Origin: Azoarcus sp.
GTDB taxonomy: Bacteria; Pseudomonadota; Gammaproteobacteria; Burkholderiales; Rhodocyclaceae
NCBI GenBank assembly: GCA_023230755.1
Contig: JALNWS010000002.1
Location: 1 to 47,214, forward strand
Reading direction: 5' to 3'
Length of the DNA stretch: 47,214 nucleotides
The notes beneath the pieces were generated by a model. That model saw only the letters and a list, made by a program, of their open reading frames with translations. It ran no database searches and had not been told where the DNA came from. Of this stretch, positions 22,827 through 31,162 are shown one piece after another (positions within the stretch are counted from its first letter, which is position 1; each line of letters starts with the position of its first letter). The translations under genes were made by a program, and so were the position numbers.

Positions 22827-23615
22827 TCAGTCGAGCTGCTGCGGTTCGATTTCTATGGTCTGTGCATTTCCAGCGTCGTTCAGTCGCACCATGGCGCCAC
22901 GCCCGGCAATTGCCTCGGGGATGCCTCTCTCGAAGGTGCGATAGACGCCGGCGATGGAAACCAGCTCCGGACCGAAATTGGTTGCGATGATACGTGCGTT
23001 GCTATTGCCCTGTGCGCCGGCCAGGGCACGACCGCGAAGCGGGCCGAAACAATGAATGCTGCCGTCGGCGATGACCTCGGCGCCGTTGCTCATGCCTGCC
23101 AGCAGAACCAGATCGCCACCGCGTGCATACACTTGCTGACCGGAGCGCAGCGGACGCTCGACGAACAGTGTGTTGGGAGCAGGTGCGGAGGCAGACGGGG
23201 CTGCGGGCGCTGGCGGCGGAGGCGCCTCCGCCTTTGGGGCAGGTGGCGGAGGCGGCGTGCGGGCGGCTTCGCTCGCAGGACGTTCTCGCAGCTCGAGGTT
23301 GTCGAGGATGGCCAGCCCGGCCTGACGTGCTGCCACTGACAACTCTGCGGGGAGGTTTCGCACCCCGATGGGTTGCAGCTGATAGCGCCGGAGCAGGGAC
23401 AGCAGCCCGGCCCAATCGACTCGGGCCGGCGTCCTGGTGACGCCGGAGAAGTCGAGAATGGCAGCTTCGCCATTGAAAAAGTCCGGCATGCCGCCGAGCA
23501 TCTTGTGCAGCGAATCGGCCAGCCCGACAGGTTCGGTATCGCGCAGCACGGCGATGGTCGCGCCTAGCGTCGTATTGCGGAACTCGATGGAGCGATTGGG
23601 CGCGGACGTGGTCAT
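22827..23615 (-). CDS. minC: Septum site-determining protein MinC
   Basis: 262-residue inhibitor of FtsZ polymerisation. The N-terminal FtsZ-inhibiting domain occupies about residues 8-110 (IEFRNTTLGATIAVLRD, AILDFSG). A very proline/alanine-rich linker of about 40 residues follows (PPPPPAPKAEAPPPP and onward), then the C-terminal beta-helix that dimerises and binds MinD: RSGQQVYARGGDLVLL, DGSIHCFGPLRGRALAG and ARIIATNFGPELVSIAGVYR. First gene of the min operon, with a plausible promoter about 30 bases upstream. The linker is longer and more proline-rich than that of E. coli MinC (231 residues). Confidence 0.95.
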   Translation of the reverse strand: MTTSAPNRSIEFRNTTLGATIAVLRDTEPVGLADSLHKMLGGMPDFFNGEAAILDFSGVTRTPARVDWAGLLSLLRRYQLQPIGVRNLPAELSVAARQAGLAILDNLELRERPASEAARTPPPPPAPKAEAPPPPAPAAPSASAPAPNTLFVERPLRSGQQVYARGGDLVLLAGMSNGAEVIADGSIHCFGPLRGRALAGAQGNSNARIIATNFGPELVSIAGVYRTFERGIPEAIAGRGAMVRLNDAGNAQTIEIEPQQLD

Positions 23616-23642
23616 GTGCAGAGTTTACCGTTTAATCGCGCG

Positions 23643-23671
23643 AGTTTACTGAGGGTCGGCAAATACGGCAA
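23643..23671 (-). promoter_or_regulatory. Likely promoter of the min operon
   Basis: On the minus strand TTGCCG (23671-23666), a 17-base spacer and TAAACT (23648-23643) lie 28 bases before the minC start. Four of six bases match consensus in each box. The rest of the minC-hslO gap (23616-23707) shows nothing else. Confidence 0.5.
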
Positions 23672-23707
23672 GAATGTGACCGGATTGCTTGTCATGCCGC
23701 GCGTGTT

Positions 23708-24568
23708 TCAATGCAGCGTTGGGGGCCTGAAGAGCGTATCAACGTCGTCTTCATCGAATCGGTAGGTGTGATTCGACAGTTCGTCATGAACCAGCACCTC
23801 GCCCTGTTCGGCAAGGACGGAGCGCACTTCGGCCTCCCCGAGGCCCTGAAGCATGGTCGCGATCTTCTCTGGTTCGGGTGGCCAGATATGGGTCACGGCC
23901 CGCGCCGGGTAGAGTCGGACGTCCTCTTCGGCAAAAAGCCGGCCAAGCAGCACGTCGGGCGTGAGGGAAAGCAGTTCGTCGGGACGCACGGTGTGGGCGA
24001 GCTGCATGACGCGGGACCAGCCATCTTCGTCTTTTGCGTCCGCACCCGGCAGTCGTTGTACGAACAGCGCAGCACTCGCCGACGGATCGCAGGCCAGCCA
24101 GAGCCCTGCGGGCTGCTGCTCGGACTGTTCAAGATAATGCGAGAACACGCTTGCAATACTGTCGCCCTCCAGCGGGACCAGGCTTTGATAGGGCTGGTCC
24201 ATGCCCGGGATGTCGAGCGACAGTTGCAGGCGACCGTCGCCGACGATTTCGCCGAGTGTATTGCCGCTGATCTCGCCTTCGGATTTCGCATAGCCGCGCA
24301 GATTCATCTCGGCATTGCAATCGACAACCAGCAGCTTGAGTGGTCCGTGCCCCTGAACCTGGAAGGTCAGGCGGCCGGTTTGCTTGAGATTACCGGTGAT
24401 GATCGCCGATACAGCACTCATCTCCCCGAGCAATCGACTGACCTGTGCAGGATAGTTGCGTCCAACCTGCATGGCCTTCCACACGTCGTCGAGGCGGACG
24501 ACAGCACCACGGATGTCGAGTTGTTCCAGCAGAAAACGTTGTACGTAGCTTGAGGGCAGGGGGCTCAT
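23708..24568 (-). CDS. hslO: Hsp33-family chaperone lacking the zinc-binding redox cysteines
   Basis: 286 residues, normal length for Hsp33. The N-terminal domain matches the family (YVQRFLLEQLDIRGAVVRL, LKLLVVDCNAEMNLRGYA, SVFSHYLEQSEQQPAGLWLA), as does the C-terminal YRFDEDDVDTLF. In ordinary Hsp33 four C-terminal Cys (CxC and CxxC) bind zinc and form the oxidation switch. Here the CxC position reads THIWPPEPEK (about residues 226-235) and the CxxC position reads VHDELSNH (about 260-267), so all four are replaced. The only Cys are at about residues 84 and 160. A redox-activated mechanism is therefore unlikely; the protein may be always active, regulated otherwise, or activated by unfolding alone. 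The start overlaps the stop of the ArsC/Spx-like gene (ATGA). Confidence 0.88.
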   Translation of the reverse strand: MSPLPSSYVQRFLLEQLDIRGAVVRLDDVWKAMQVGRNYPAQVSRLLGEMSAVSAIITGNLKQTGRLTFQVQGHGPLKLLVVDCNAEMNLRGYAKSEGEISGNTLGEIVGDGRLQLSLDIPGMDQPYQSLVPLEGDSIASVFSHYLEQSEQQPAGLWLACDPSASAALFVQRLPGADAKDEDGWSRVMQLAHTVRPDELLSLTPDVLLGRLFAEEDVRLYPARAVTHIWPPEPEKIATMLQGLGEAEVRSVLAEQGEVLVHDELSNHTYRFDEDDVDTLFRPPTLH

Positions 24569-24942
24569 TGATCTTCGGGCTCTGAGGGTTTGATGAAGCT
24601 TGCAAAGAGTTGGGGATCGAATCCCACCAGCAGGTGACCGGATGCGGTTTCGACCACGGGGCGCTTGATCAGGCTCGGGTTTTCAAGCATCAGCTTGACC
24701 GCAGCACTCTGGGTGTCGACCGTCTGCTGCTCGGGCGACAGCTTGCGCCAGGTCGTGCCTCGGGTGTTGATCAGCGTCTTCCAGCCCAGCGCCTTGCTCC
24801 AGTCGTGCAGTTTTCCGGAGGTGATGCCGTCCTTGCGATAGTCATGGAATCGATATGCAGCGCCGTGCTCGGTGAGCCAGGCGAAGCTCTTCTTCATGGT
24901 GTCGCAGTTCCGGATACCGTATATCACCGTTACCTTGTCCAT
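24565..24942 (-). CDS. ArsC/Spx-like (YffB-type) thioredoxin-fold protein
   Basis: 125 residues. The start at 24942 (MDKVTVIYGIRNCDTMKK) has GGGGAGGG just upstream; another ATG at 24978 overlaps the tex stop (ATGA) and would add 12 residues. The motif GIRNCDTMKKSFAWL with a single N-terminal Cys, then FHDYRKDG, INTRGTTWRKL and the LIKRPVVE segment with its Arg, identify the ArsC/Spx/YffB family. Arsenate reduction is not implied: YffB-type members use glutathione and their physiological substrate is unclear. It sits between tex and hslO with overlapping ends, suggesting one transcript. Confidence 0.85.
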   Translation of the reverse strand: MDKVTVIYGIRNCDTMKKSFAWLTEHGAAYRFHDYRKDGITSGKLHDWSKALGWKTLINTRGTTWRKLSPEQQTVDTQSAAVKLMLENPSLIKRPVVETASGHLLVGFDPQLFASFIKPSEPEDQ

Positions 24943-24974
24943 TTGTCCCTCCCCTGCGTGATCACCGCGGGCGC

Positions 24975-27317
24975 TCATTTCTTGCGGGCGCGTGCAAAGG
25001 CATCGGCAAACGCGTTGTTGCCGGCACTGCGTTCGACCTGCGCGGGGCGCGCCGCCTGGGGCCGCGCCTGGCGCTGCGAATTGGCACGCGGACCCTGTTG
25101 TGGGCGCTCGGGCCGTCCGCTGCCAGCGTCACTGCGCGCAGACTGAAGCTCGTCGGCCAGGCGCATGGTCAGGGCGATCCGTTTGCGCACGACATCGACC
25201 TCGAGCACTTTCACTTTCACCACCTGACCCGCCTTGACCACGGCGTGCGGATCCTTGACGAAGGTGTTCGACAGGGCCGAGATGTGCACCAGGCCGTCCT
25301 GATGGACGCCGATATCAACGAAGGCGCCAAAGTTGGTGACGTTGGTCACCACGCCTTCGAGCAGCATGCCGGGCTGGAGGTCCTTCAGGGTTTCGATGCC
25401 TTCGCGGAAGGTGGCGGTCCGGAACTCGGGGCGCGGATCGCGACCAGGTTTTTCGAGCTCGGCAAGGATGTCCTGTACGGTCGGAAGGCCAAAGCGCTCG
25501 TCGGTAAACTCGACCGGTTTGAGACTCCTGAGCATGCTGCCATTACCCATCAGCTCGCGAACGCTTTTCTGGACACGGGCCAGAATGCGTTCGACGACCG
25601 GGTAGGCTTCCGGGTGCACCGAGGACGCATCCAGCGGATTGTCTCCGGTCTGGATACGCAGAAAACCGGCCGCCTGTTCAAAGGTCTTGGGGCCGAGTCG
25701 CGGCACGTCTTTCAGCGCACTGCGACTGCGGAAGGGGCCATTGGCGTCGCGGTACTCGACGATATTGCCGGCCAGCGTCGCATTGAGGCCGGAGATCCGT
25801 GCCAGCAGCGGGGCCGAGGCGGTATTGACGTCCACGCCGACTGCGTTCACGCAGTCTTCGACCACAGCGTCGAGACTTTTGGCGAGTTTGCCCTGGTTGA
25901 GATCGTGCTGATACTGGCCAACACCGATCGATTTCGGATCAATCTTCACCAGTTCGGCCAGCGGGTCCTGCAGGCGCCGTGCAATCGACACCGCGCCACG
26001 CAGGCTGACATCAACATCGGGAAACTCCCGTGCGGCCAGTTCCGACGCCGAATACACCGAGGCGCCGGCCTCTGAGACCATGACCCGGGTGAGCTTGAAC
26101 TCGGGGTGGCGCTGCATCAGTTCCGCTGCCAGCGCATCGGTCTCGCGTGAGGCGGTGCCGTTGCCAATGGCGATCAGTTCGACCGCGTGCTTCTTTGCCA
26201 GCATCGCAAGGGCAGCAAGCGAGGACTCGCGGTCGCGACGCGGCTCGAAAGGGTAGATGGTCGCGGTATCAACGAGTTTGCCGGTTGCATCGACAACGGC
26301 CACCTTGACGCCGGTACGAATGCCGGGGTCCAGCCCCATCGTGGTCCGGCTGCCCGCCGGCGCGGCGAGCAGGAGATCCTTGAGGTTGCGGGCGAAGACG
26401 CGAGTCGCTTCCTCTTCGGCGCGTTCGCGCAGCTCGCTCATCAGTTCGAGCTCGAGATGAAGCGACACCTTGACGCTCCATGTCCAGCGTGCCGTGTCCG
26501 CAAGCCAGCGATCCGCCGGCCGCCCCTGGTTGCGGATGCCGAAGCGCACCGCAATGCGCCCTTCGCAGGGGTGAGGGGCATCAGGGTCGGGACGCTCAAC
26601 GTCCAGACCGAGTCGAAGCACGCCCTCATTGCGGCCACGCAGCAGCGCCAGCGCACGGTGCGAGGGCATGCTCGCAATCGGTTCCTGAAAATCGAACCAG
26701 TCGCGGAACTTGGCGCCCTCGGTTTCCTTGCCTTCGATTACGCTGGAGCGGACAAGCCCGTACTCGTGCAGGTAATTGCGCAGCTCGCCCAGCAGGGTCG
26801 CATCTTCGGCGAACTGCTCCATGAGGATCTGACGCGCGCCATCGAGCACCGACTTTGTGTCCTCGAACCCGGCTTCGGCGTTGAGATAGCGGGCGGCTTC
26901 GACCTCCGGTGTGAGCGTCGGGTCGCCCAGCAGGGCTTCGGCGAGGGGCGCGATACCCGCTTCGCGCGCAATCTGGGCTTTGGTGCGCCGTTTGGGCTTG
27001 AAGGGAAGGTAGAGGTCCTCAAGGCGTTGCTTGGTATCCGCGTTCTCGAGTTCGGCCCGCAGTGCGGGCGTCAGCTTGCCCTGTTCGTCCACGGATGCAA
27101 TTACGGTGGATCGACGGTCCTCGAGTTCGCGCAGATACCCCAGTCGTTCTTCCAGCGTACGCAACTGGGTGTCGTCCAGCCCGCCGGTAGCTTCCTTGCG
27201 GTAACGCGAGATGAAGGGCACGGTCGCACCTTCATCGAGCAGTTTTACTGCAGAGAAGACCTGTCGGGCGGGGACGCCGAGTTCATCGGCAATACGGTGT
27301 TCGATGGGGGGGAGCAT
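24975..27317 (-). CDS. tex: Tex family transcription accessory / RNA-binding protein
   Basis: 780 residues. Order of domains: helical N-terminal part (IEHRIADELGV, EGATVPFISRYRKEATGGLDD), YqgF/RNase-H-like domain near residues 320-450 (GLDPGIRTGVKVAVVD), tandem helix-hairpin-helix at about 490-560 (ISGLNATLAGNIVEYRDANG, VPRLGPKTFEQAAGFLRI), and a C-terminal S1 domain at about 645-715 (GVVTNVTNFGAFVDIGVHQDGLVHIS). A low-complexity basic Gln/Arg/Pro-rich tail follows. Tex binds RNA polymerase and nucleic acid and is the bacterial relative of Spt6. The ATG at 27317 is chosen by homology; an in-frame ATG at 27347 is possible and neither has a clear ribosome site. The next gene overlaps or follows closely. 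Confidence 0.94.
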   Translation of the reverse strand: MLPPIEHRIADELGVPARQVFSAVKLLDEGATVPFISRYRKEATGGLDDTQLRTLEERLGYLRELEDRRSTVIASVDEQGKLTPALRAELENADTKQRLEDLYLPFKPKRRTKAQIAREAGIAPLAEALLGDPTLTPEVEAARYLNAEAGFEDTKSVLDGARQILMEQFAEDATLLGELRNYLHEYGLVRSSVIEGKETEGAKFRDWFDFQEPIASMPSHRALALLRGRNEGVLRLGLDVERPDPDAPHPCEGRIAVRFGIRNQGRPADRWLADTARWTWSVKVSLHLELELMSELRERAEEEATRVFARNLKDLLLAAPAGSRTTMGLDPGIRTGVKVAVVDATGKLVDTATIYPFEPRRDRESSLAALAMLAKKHAVELIAIGNGTASRETDALAAELMQRHPEFKLTRVMVSEAGASVYSASELAAREFPDVDVSLRGAVSIARRLQDPLAELVKIDPKSIGVGQYQHDLNQGKLAKSLDAVVEDCVNAVGVDVNTASAPLLARISGLNATLAGNIVEYRDANGPFRSRSALKDVPRLGPKTFEQAAGFLRIQTGDNPLDASSVHPEAYPVVERILARVQKSVRELMGNGSMLRSLKPVEFTDERFGLPTVQDILAELEKPGRDPRPEFRTATFREGIETLKDLQPGMLLEGVVTNVTNFGAFVDIGVHQDGLVHISALSNTFVKDPHAVVKAGQVVKVKVLEVDVVRKRIALTMRLADELQSARSDAGSGRPERPQQGPRANSQRQARPQAARPAQVERSAGNNAFADAFARARKK

Positions 27318-27396
27318 GGCAGGGTCACCGTGGCGAACACGGCGCATTGGTTCTCATGAAGGGCGCGATGGTGCAGCAAGCGCCGCTGCGGGACAA

Positions 27397-27418
27397 GGGG
27401 GCGGCGGGAATCGCCCCC
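27397..27418 (-). terminator. Possible terminator after the YeaD-like gene
   Basis: GGGGGCG (27397-27403) pairs with CGCCCCC (27412-27418) around an 8-base loop, six bases after the stop of the YeaD-like gene on the minus strand. Only TTG follows instead of a full T-run, so this is a weak candidate. The rest of the gap before tex (27318-27396) shows nothing distinctive. Confidence 0.4.
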
Positions 27419-27423
27419 TCTCC

Positions 27424-28269
27424 TCAGAGCGCGACGAGTGTCTGCCGGCCCCACCAGTGCTGGTGAGGCCGAACCTCGACCGCTTGATCGGCAACGGCCG
27501 CTTCGGTGCACAACATGCGGCGAAAACCGCTGTCGGGCATGTCGGCGAGCGCGGCACAACGTGTTTCCCAGGGGTTCCAGATGACAACATCGGGAAAACC
27601 TTCGGTATTCACGCCGAGACTGCGGCGGTGGTCACGAACGAGAAGCGGGCGGGTCACATTGCAATAGATGCGATCGACTTCGGCATCGACCATGATCCGC
27701 TCACCGCTTTCGCGACGGACGACATTGCCCGCAGCCGTATCGCGGTAGTTGAAGCCGTAAAGCCCTTCGAGCGCGATCTCCTCGACTTCGCTCACGCGAA
27801 GATAGGTGTGCAGGGCGCCCGTAAAGGAGAACGCTTCGTCGCCGGTGTTCTCGACCGAGAGTTCGAGATCGAGCCGGTTGTCTTCCACTGCGACAGTCAA
27901 CTCAAGGGCAAAGGGATGCGGCCAGATGGCGCGGGTTTCTTCGTCGTCAACGAGGCGCAGCACGACAATGGCGAAGTCCTCGCCGGCGCGTTGTTCAGCG
28001 ACGGTCCACAGCTTGGTGCGCACAAAACCATGCTTGGGAAGCTCACCCTGGTCGGCGAACTGCGGGAAGCAGACCGGCACCCCGCCGCGAATCGGTGCGC
28101 TGCCATCAAATACTGCCTGTTCGCTGAGATAGAGCCACTCCTTGCCCCCGCGCGGCGTCCATGAAAGCACCTGTCCGCCAAGCAGGCTGACCACCACGCG
28201 CGCTCCCGAGACATCCATCGCCAAGGCCGCGACGCCCTGAAACGTCACCTGTTCTATTGTTGCACTCAT
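27424..28269 (-). CDS. YeaD-type D-hexose-6-phosphate mutarotase (aldose 1-epimerase family)
   Basis: 281 residues, a galactose-mutarotase-like beta-sandwich. Family features include LLGGQVLSWTPRGGKEWLYLS, APIRGGVPVCFPQF, KHGFVRTKLW with the catalytic His, a second His in GALHTYLRVS and the late Glu in CTEAAVADQAVEV with PHQHWWG. The related E. coli YeaD and yeast YMR099c act on hexose 6-phosphates, interconverting anomers. It starts 5 bases after the stop of the acyl-CoA-synthetase/GNAT gene and is probably co-transcribed, though a functional link is not obvious. Confidence 0.87.
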   Translation of the reverse strand: MSATIEQVTFQGVAALAMDVSGARVVVSLLGGQVLSWTPRGGKEWLYLSEQAVFDGSAPIRGGVPVCFPQFADQGELPKHGFVRTKLWTVAEQRAGEDFAIVVLRLVDDEETRAIWPHPFALELTVAVEDNRLDLELSVENTGDEAFSFTGALHTYLRVSEVEEIALEGLYGFNYRDTAAGNVVRRESGERIMVDAEVDRIYCNVTRPLLVRDHRRSLGVNTEGFPDVVIWNPWETRCAALADMPDSGFRRMLCTEAAVADQAVEVRPHQHWWGRQTLVAL

Positions 28270-28274
28270 CAGTT

Positions 28275-30962
28275 TCAGTCCTGCAGGGGCAGTACGCCCA
28301 CCTTGACCGTGTTGTCTTCCGGGTCGTTGGTGAGGATGAAGCCGAGTTTGGCCACGAACTTGAGCATGCGGTCGTTATTGGAGAGGAACACGCCGTTGAT
28401 GTAGAGCAGCCCGCGGTTACGCGCGGTTTCGATCAAGACGCCCATGAGCTTGCGTGCAAGCCCGCGGTGTTGCCAGTCGTCTGCGACAACGACGGCGAAT
28501 TCACAGGACTCGCCGTCCGGATTGACCGCATAGCGACACACGCCGATCTCTTTTTCAACGCCATCAATATCGCGCGTGGCGAGGAAGGCCATTTCGCGGT
28601 CGTAATCGATCTGCGTCAGTCGCGCCACCATTGCAGGAGGCAGTTCCCGCATTGTGTTCATGAAGCGGTAGTACTTGGTTTCCTGCGACAGATTGCGCAC
28701 GAACTCCACTTCGAGGTCGGCGTCTTCGGGCTTGATCGGACGGATGGTCACGACTGTCCCGTCCGGCACCGTCCACTTGCTGATGAGGTGCGACGGGTAG
28801 GGGTGAATCGCCATGTGGTCGTAGCGATCGGCCGTGGGCGACACGTTGTCCACGACGATGCGGGCATCGACCGCCACGGCGCCGTTTTCGTCGACGATCA
28901 GCGGGTTGATGTCCATGCCGGTGATCCACGGCAACTCGCAGACCATTTCCGAAACACGCAGCAGCACCAGTTCCAGTGCGTCCATGTCGACAGCCGGGAG
29001 GTTGCGGAATTCGCCGAGGCGGACGGCAATCCGCGTTGAACGAATCATGTCGCGCACCAGGAAGCCGTTGAGTGGCGGCAGTGCTACCGCGATATCGCGG
29101 TTGGCTTCCACTTGATTGCCGCCTTCACCGAAAGTGATGACCGGGCCGAACACAGGATCGCGCCGCACACCGATCACCAGTTCGCGCCCATTGCGCTTCT
29201 GGATCATGGGTTCGATCGAGACGCCGTTGATGATGGCGTCGGGCTGGCTCTTCTTGACCGCTTCGAGAATCTCCTGATAGGCGGAACGCACCACCGCGAG
29301 GCTGGTGAGATTGAGGCGGACACCGCCGACATCGGATTTGTGGATGACCGATGCGGAGTCGATTTTCATCACCACAGGCAGGCCAATTTCTTCTGCCAGC
29401 ACCATGGCTTCGGTAGCCGAACGTGCGACAACGGTCTGCGCAATCGGAATCCGGAATGCGGCGAGCAAAGCCTTGGATTCCATCTCGTTGAGCGTCTTGC
29501 GACGCTCACTGAGCGCAGTCTCGATCACCAGACGCGCGCTTTCGACAGACGGCGGCGACAGGTGGGACAGCGAAGACGGCACCTGCATCAGCAGCTTCTG
29601 GTTGCGGTAGTAGGACGAGATGTGTCCGACCAGTTCAACCGCGGGCTCCGGCGTACGGAAGGTCGGAATGCCGGCCTCGATGAACATGCGGCGGGACTCC
29701 GACACAAGGTCTTCGCCCATCCAGCACGTCACAACAGGCTTGTCTGCCGTCTTCTCAATTTCGATGACCGTTTTGGCAACCTCGCTCGGGTTGGTCATCG
29801 CCTGCGGAGTCAGCATTACCAGCACGCCATCGACATTGGGACCGTCGATGACCGCCTGCAGGGTTTTGCTGTAGCGCTCGGGGTCGGCGTCGCCGAGGAT
29901 GTCTATCGGATTGCCGCGCGACCAGCCTGCGGGCAGGATCGAGTTGAGCTTCTCCATCGTGCTGTCGGAGAACTCACTCAGTGGAATGCCGATATCCATT
30001 GCCCGGTCAGCGGCCATCACACCCGGGCCTCCGCCGTTGGTAATGATCGCGAGACGGTTGCCGCGCGGGCGGAAATGGGAGAACAGGGCATTCGCCGCGG
30101 CAAAGAACTGTCCGAGGTTGTACAGGCGAATGACGCCGGCGCGACGAAGCGCTGCATCAAATACCGCATCGTCGCCTATCGGGGCACCCGAATGCGACAG
30201 AATTGCGCGCGAAACATCCGGGTGACGCCCGGCCTTGATCAGCAGCACCGGCTTCACGCGCGCCGCGCCGCGCAGCGCACTCATGAATCTGCGCGCGTCC
30301 CGGATGCCTTCAACGTAAAGGAAGATGCTCTCGGTCCGCGGGTCGGAGATCATGAACTCGAGAACCTCGCCGAAATCGATATCGCTCGAGGTGCCGAGTG
30401 AGACCACCGCAGAAAAGCCCACGTTGTTCGGTTTGGCCCAGTCGAGAATCGCAGCGCACAGCGCGCCGGACTGCGAGATCAGGCCGATGCTGCCCTTGTT
30501 CGCGGTGGCATGGGCGAAGGTGGCATTGAGGCCGAGGTCCGGACGCATGATGCCCAGGCAGTTCGGGCCCAACAGACGAATCTTGTGTCGACGCGCAGCT
30601 TCTACCGCGTGACGTTCATAGAGGGCACCCCGGGGGCCGGCTTCTGAGAAGCCCGATGACAGAACGACGGCCGCTTTTACGCCGGCACGACCGCAGCTGT
30701 CGATGATTGCTGCAACTTTTTCGGCGCGAACGGCAATGACCACCAGGTCGAGGCGTTGCGGGACATCTTCGACCGACTTGTAACAGACGAGGTCGAGTAC
30801 GGTCTCATGTTTTGGATTGACCGCGAACAGTCGCCCCTTGAAACCCGCCTCCTGCATGTTGCGCATGAGAACGTACCCGAGCGAGTTTTCGCGTTCGCTG
30901 GCACCGATGATGGCGACCGAACGAGGTTCGAGAAGCGGGGAGAGGTAGTGTTTTTCATTCAT
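28275..30962 (-). CDS. Acyl-CoA synthetase (NDP-forming)-like / GNAT acetyltransferase fusion (Pat-like)
   Basis: 895 residues, the size and layout of protein lysine acetyltransferase Pat/YfiQ. In order: CoA-binding domain (about 10-140; RSVAIIGASER, LLGPNCLG), succinyl-CoA-ligase-like domains (about 150-460; SQSGALCAAILDW, ITNGGGPGVMAAD), ATP-grasp domain (about 490-710; PVVMKIDSASVIHKSDVGGV, ITFGEGG), and a C-terminal GNAT domain (about 730-890; VVADDWQHRGLARKLMGVLIE). Pat enzymes acetylate acetyl-CoA synthetase and other proteins. Here SHSGAPIGDDAVF keeps the His used as phosphoryl carrier in true NDP-forming synthetases, which is replaced in Salmonella Pat, so some ligase activity is possible. 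The YeaD-like gene follows 5 bases downstream. Confidence 0.88.
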   Translation of the reverse strand: MNEKHYLSPLLEPRSVAIIGASERENSLGYVLMRNMQEAGFKGRLFAVNPKHETVLDLVCYKSVEDVPQRLDLVVIAVRAEKVAAIIDSCGRAGVKAAVVLSSGFSEAGPRGALYERHAVEAARRHKIRLLGPNCLGIMRPDLGLNATFAHATANKGSIGLISQSGALCAAILDWAKPNNVGFSAVVSLGTSSDIDFGEVLEFMISDPRTESIFLYVEGIRDARRFMSALRGAARVKPVLLIKAGRHPDVSRAILSHSGAPIGDDAVFDAALRRAGVIRLYNLGQFFAAANALFSHFRPRGNRLAIITNGGGPGVMAADRAMDIGIPLSEFSDSTMEKLNSILPAGWSRGNPIDILGDADPERYSKTLQAVIDGPNVDGVLVMLTPQAMTNPSEVAKTVIEIEKTADKPVVTCWMGEDLVSESRRMFIEAGIPTFRTPEPAVELVGHISSYYRNQKLLMQVPSSLSHLSPPSVESARLVIETALSERRKTLNEMESKALLAAFRIPIAQTVVARSATEAMVLAEEIGLPVVMKIDSASVIHKSDVGGVRLNLTSLAVVRSAYQEILEAVKKSQPDAIINGVSIEPMIQKRNGRELVIGVRRDPVFGPVITFGEGGNQVEANRDIAVALPPLNGFLVRDMIRSTRIAVRLGEFRNLPAVDMDALELVLLRVSEMVCELPWITGMDINPLIVDENGAVAVDARIVVDNVSPTADRYDHMAIHPYPSHLISKWTVPDGTVVTIRPIKPEDADLEVEFVRNLSQETKYYRFMNTMRELPPAMVARLTQIDYDREMAFLATRDIDGVEKEIGVCRYAVNPDGESCEFAVVVADDWQHRGLARKLMGVLIETARNRGLLYINGVFLSNNDRMLKFVAKLGFILTNDPEDNTVKVGVLPLQD

Positions 30963-31047
30963 GAGAGGACTGCCCTGTATGGGTATGACGCCGCCGGCTC
31001 AGGCCTTCAAGGTCGGTTGACCATGGCGGATCATCGATAATGAGCAA

Positions 31048-31053
31048 ATTATA
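31048..31053 (-). promoter_or_regulatory. Candidate -10 element upstream of the Pat-like gene
   Basis: A perfect TATAAT on the minus strand, 85 bases before the ATG at 30962. No good -35 is found 16-18 bases upstream, which would fit an activator-dependent promoter; see the direct repeat at 31090-31108. Confidence 0.4.
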
Positions 31054-31089
31054 CTGCAGTGCACCATAACCCTGATTGGGGTTTTCCCT

Positions 31090-31108
31090 AGATCACAAAA
31101 AGATCACA
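31090..31108 (-). repeat. Tandem TGTGATCT repeats upstream of the Pat-like gene
   Basis: On the minus strand TGTGATCT occurs twice (31108-31101 and 31097-31090), 11 bases apart, i.e. one helical turn, centred about 50 bases upstream of the TATAAT. It could be a binding site for an activator. TGTGA resembles a CRP half-site, but the arrangement is direct rather than inverted. Confidence 0.45.
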
Positions 31109-31162
31109 CATTGTCTGAAGGAGCATTCTGTATCGATTCTGCTACCTGAAACTTAACGCTTG

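Noticed and set aside
23162..23290. Repetitive GGCGGAGG-like stretch that might be a tandem repeat or regulatory array
   Set aside because: It encodes the proline/alanine linker of MinC; the repetition reflects Pro and Ala codons.
29112..30401. 429-codon plus-strand open frame opposite the Pat-like gene
   Set aside because: Antisense to a well-conserved multidomain enzyme; composition is rich in Arg, Asp and His as expected of a shadow frame.
31068..31083. AACCC...GGGTT inverted repeat as an operator or terminator
   Set aside because: The stem is only five bases, without a convincing T-run after the stem for either flanking gene.
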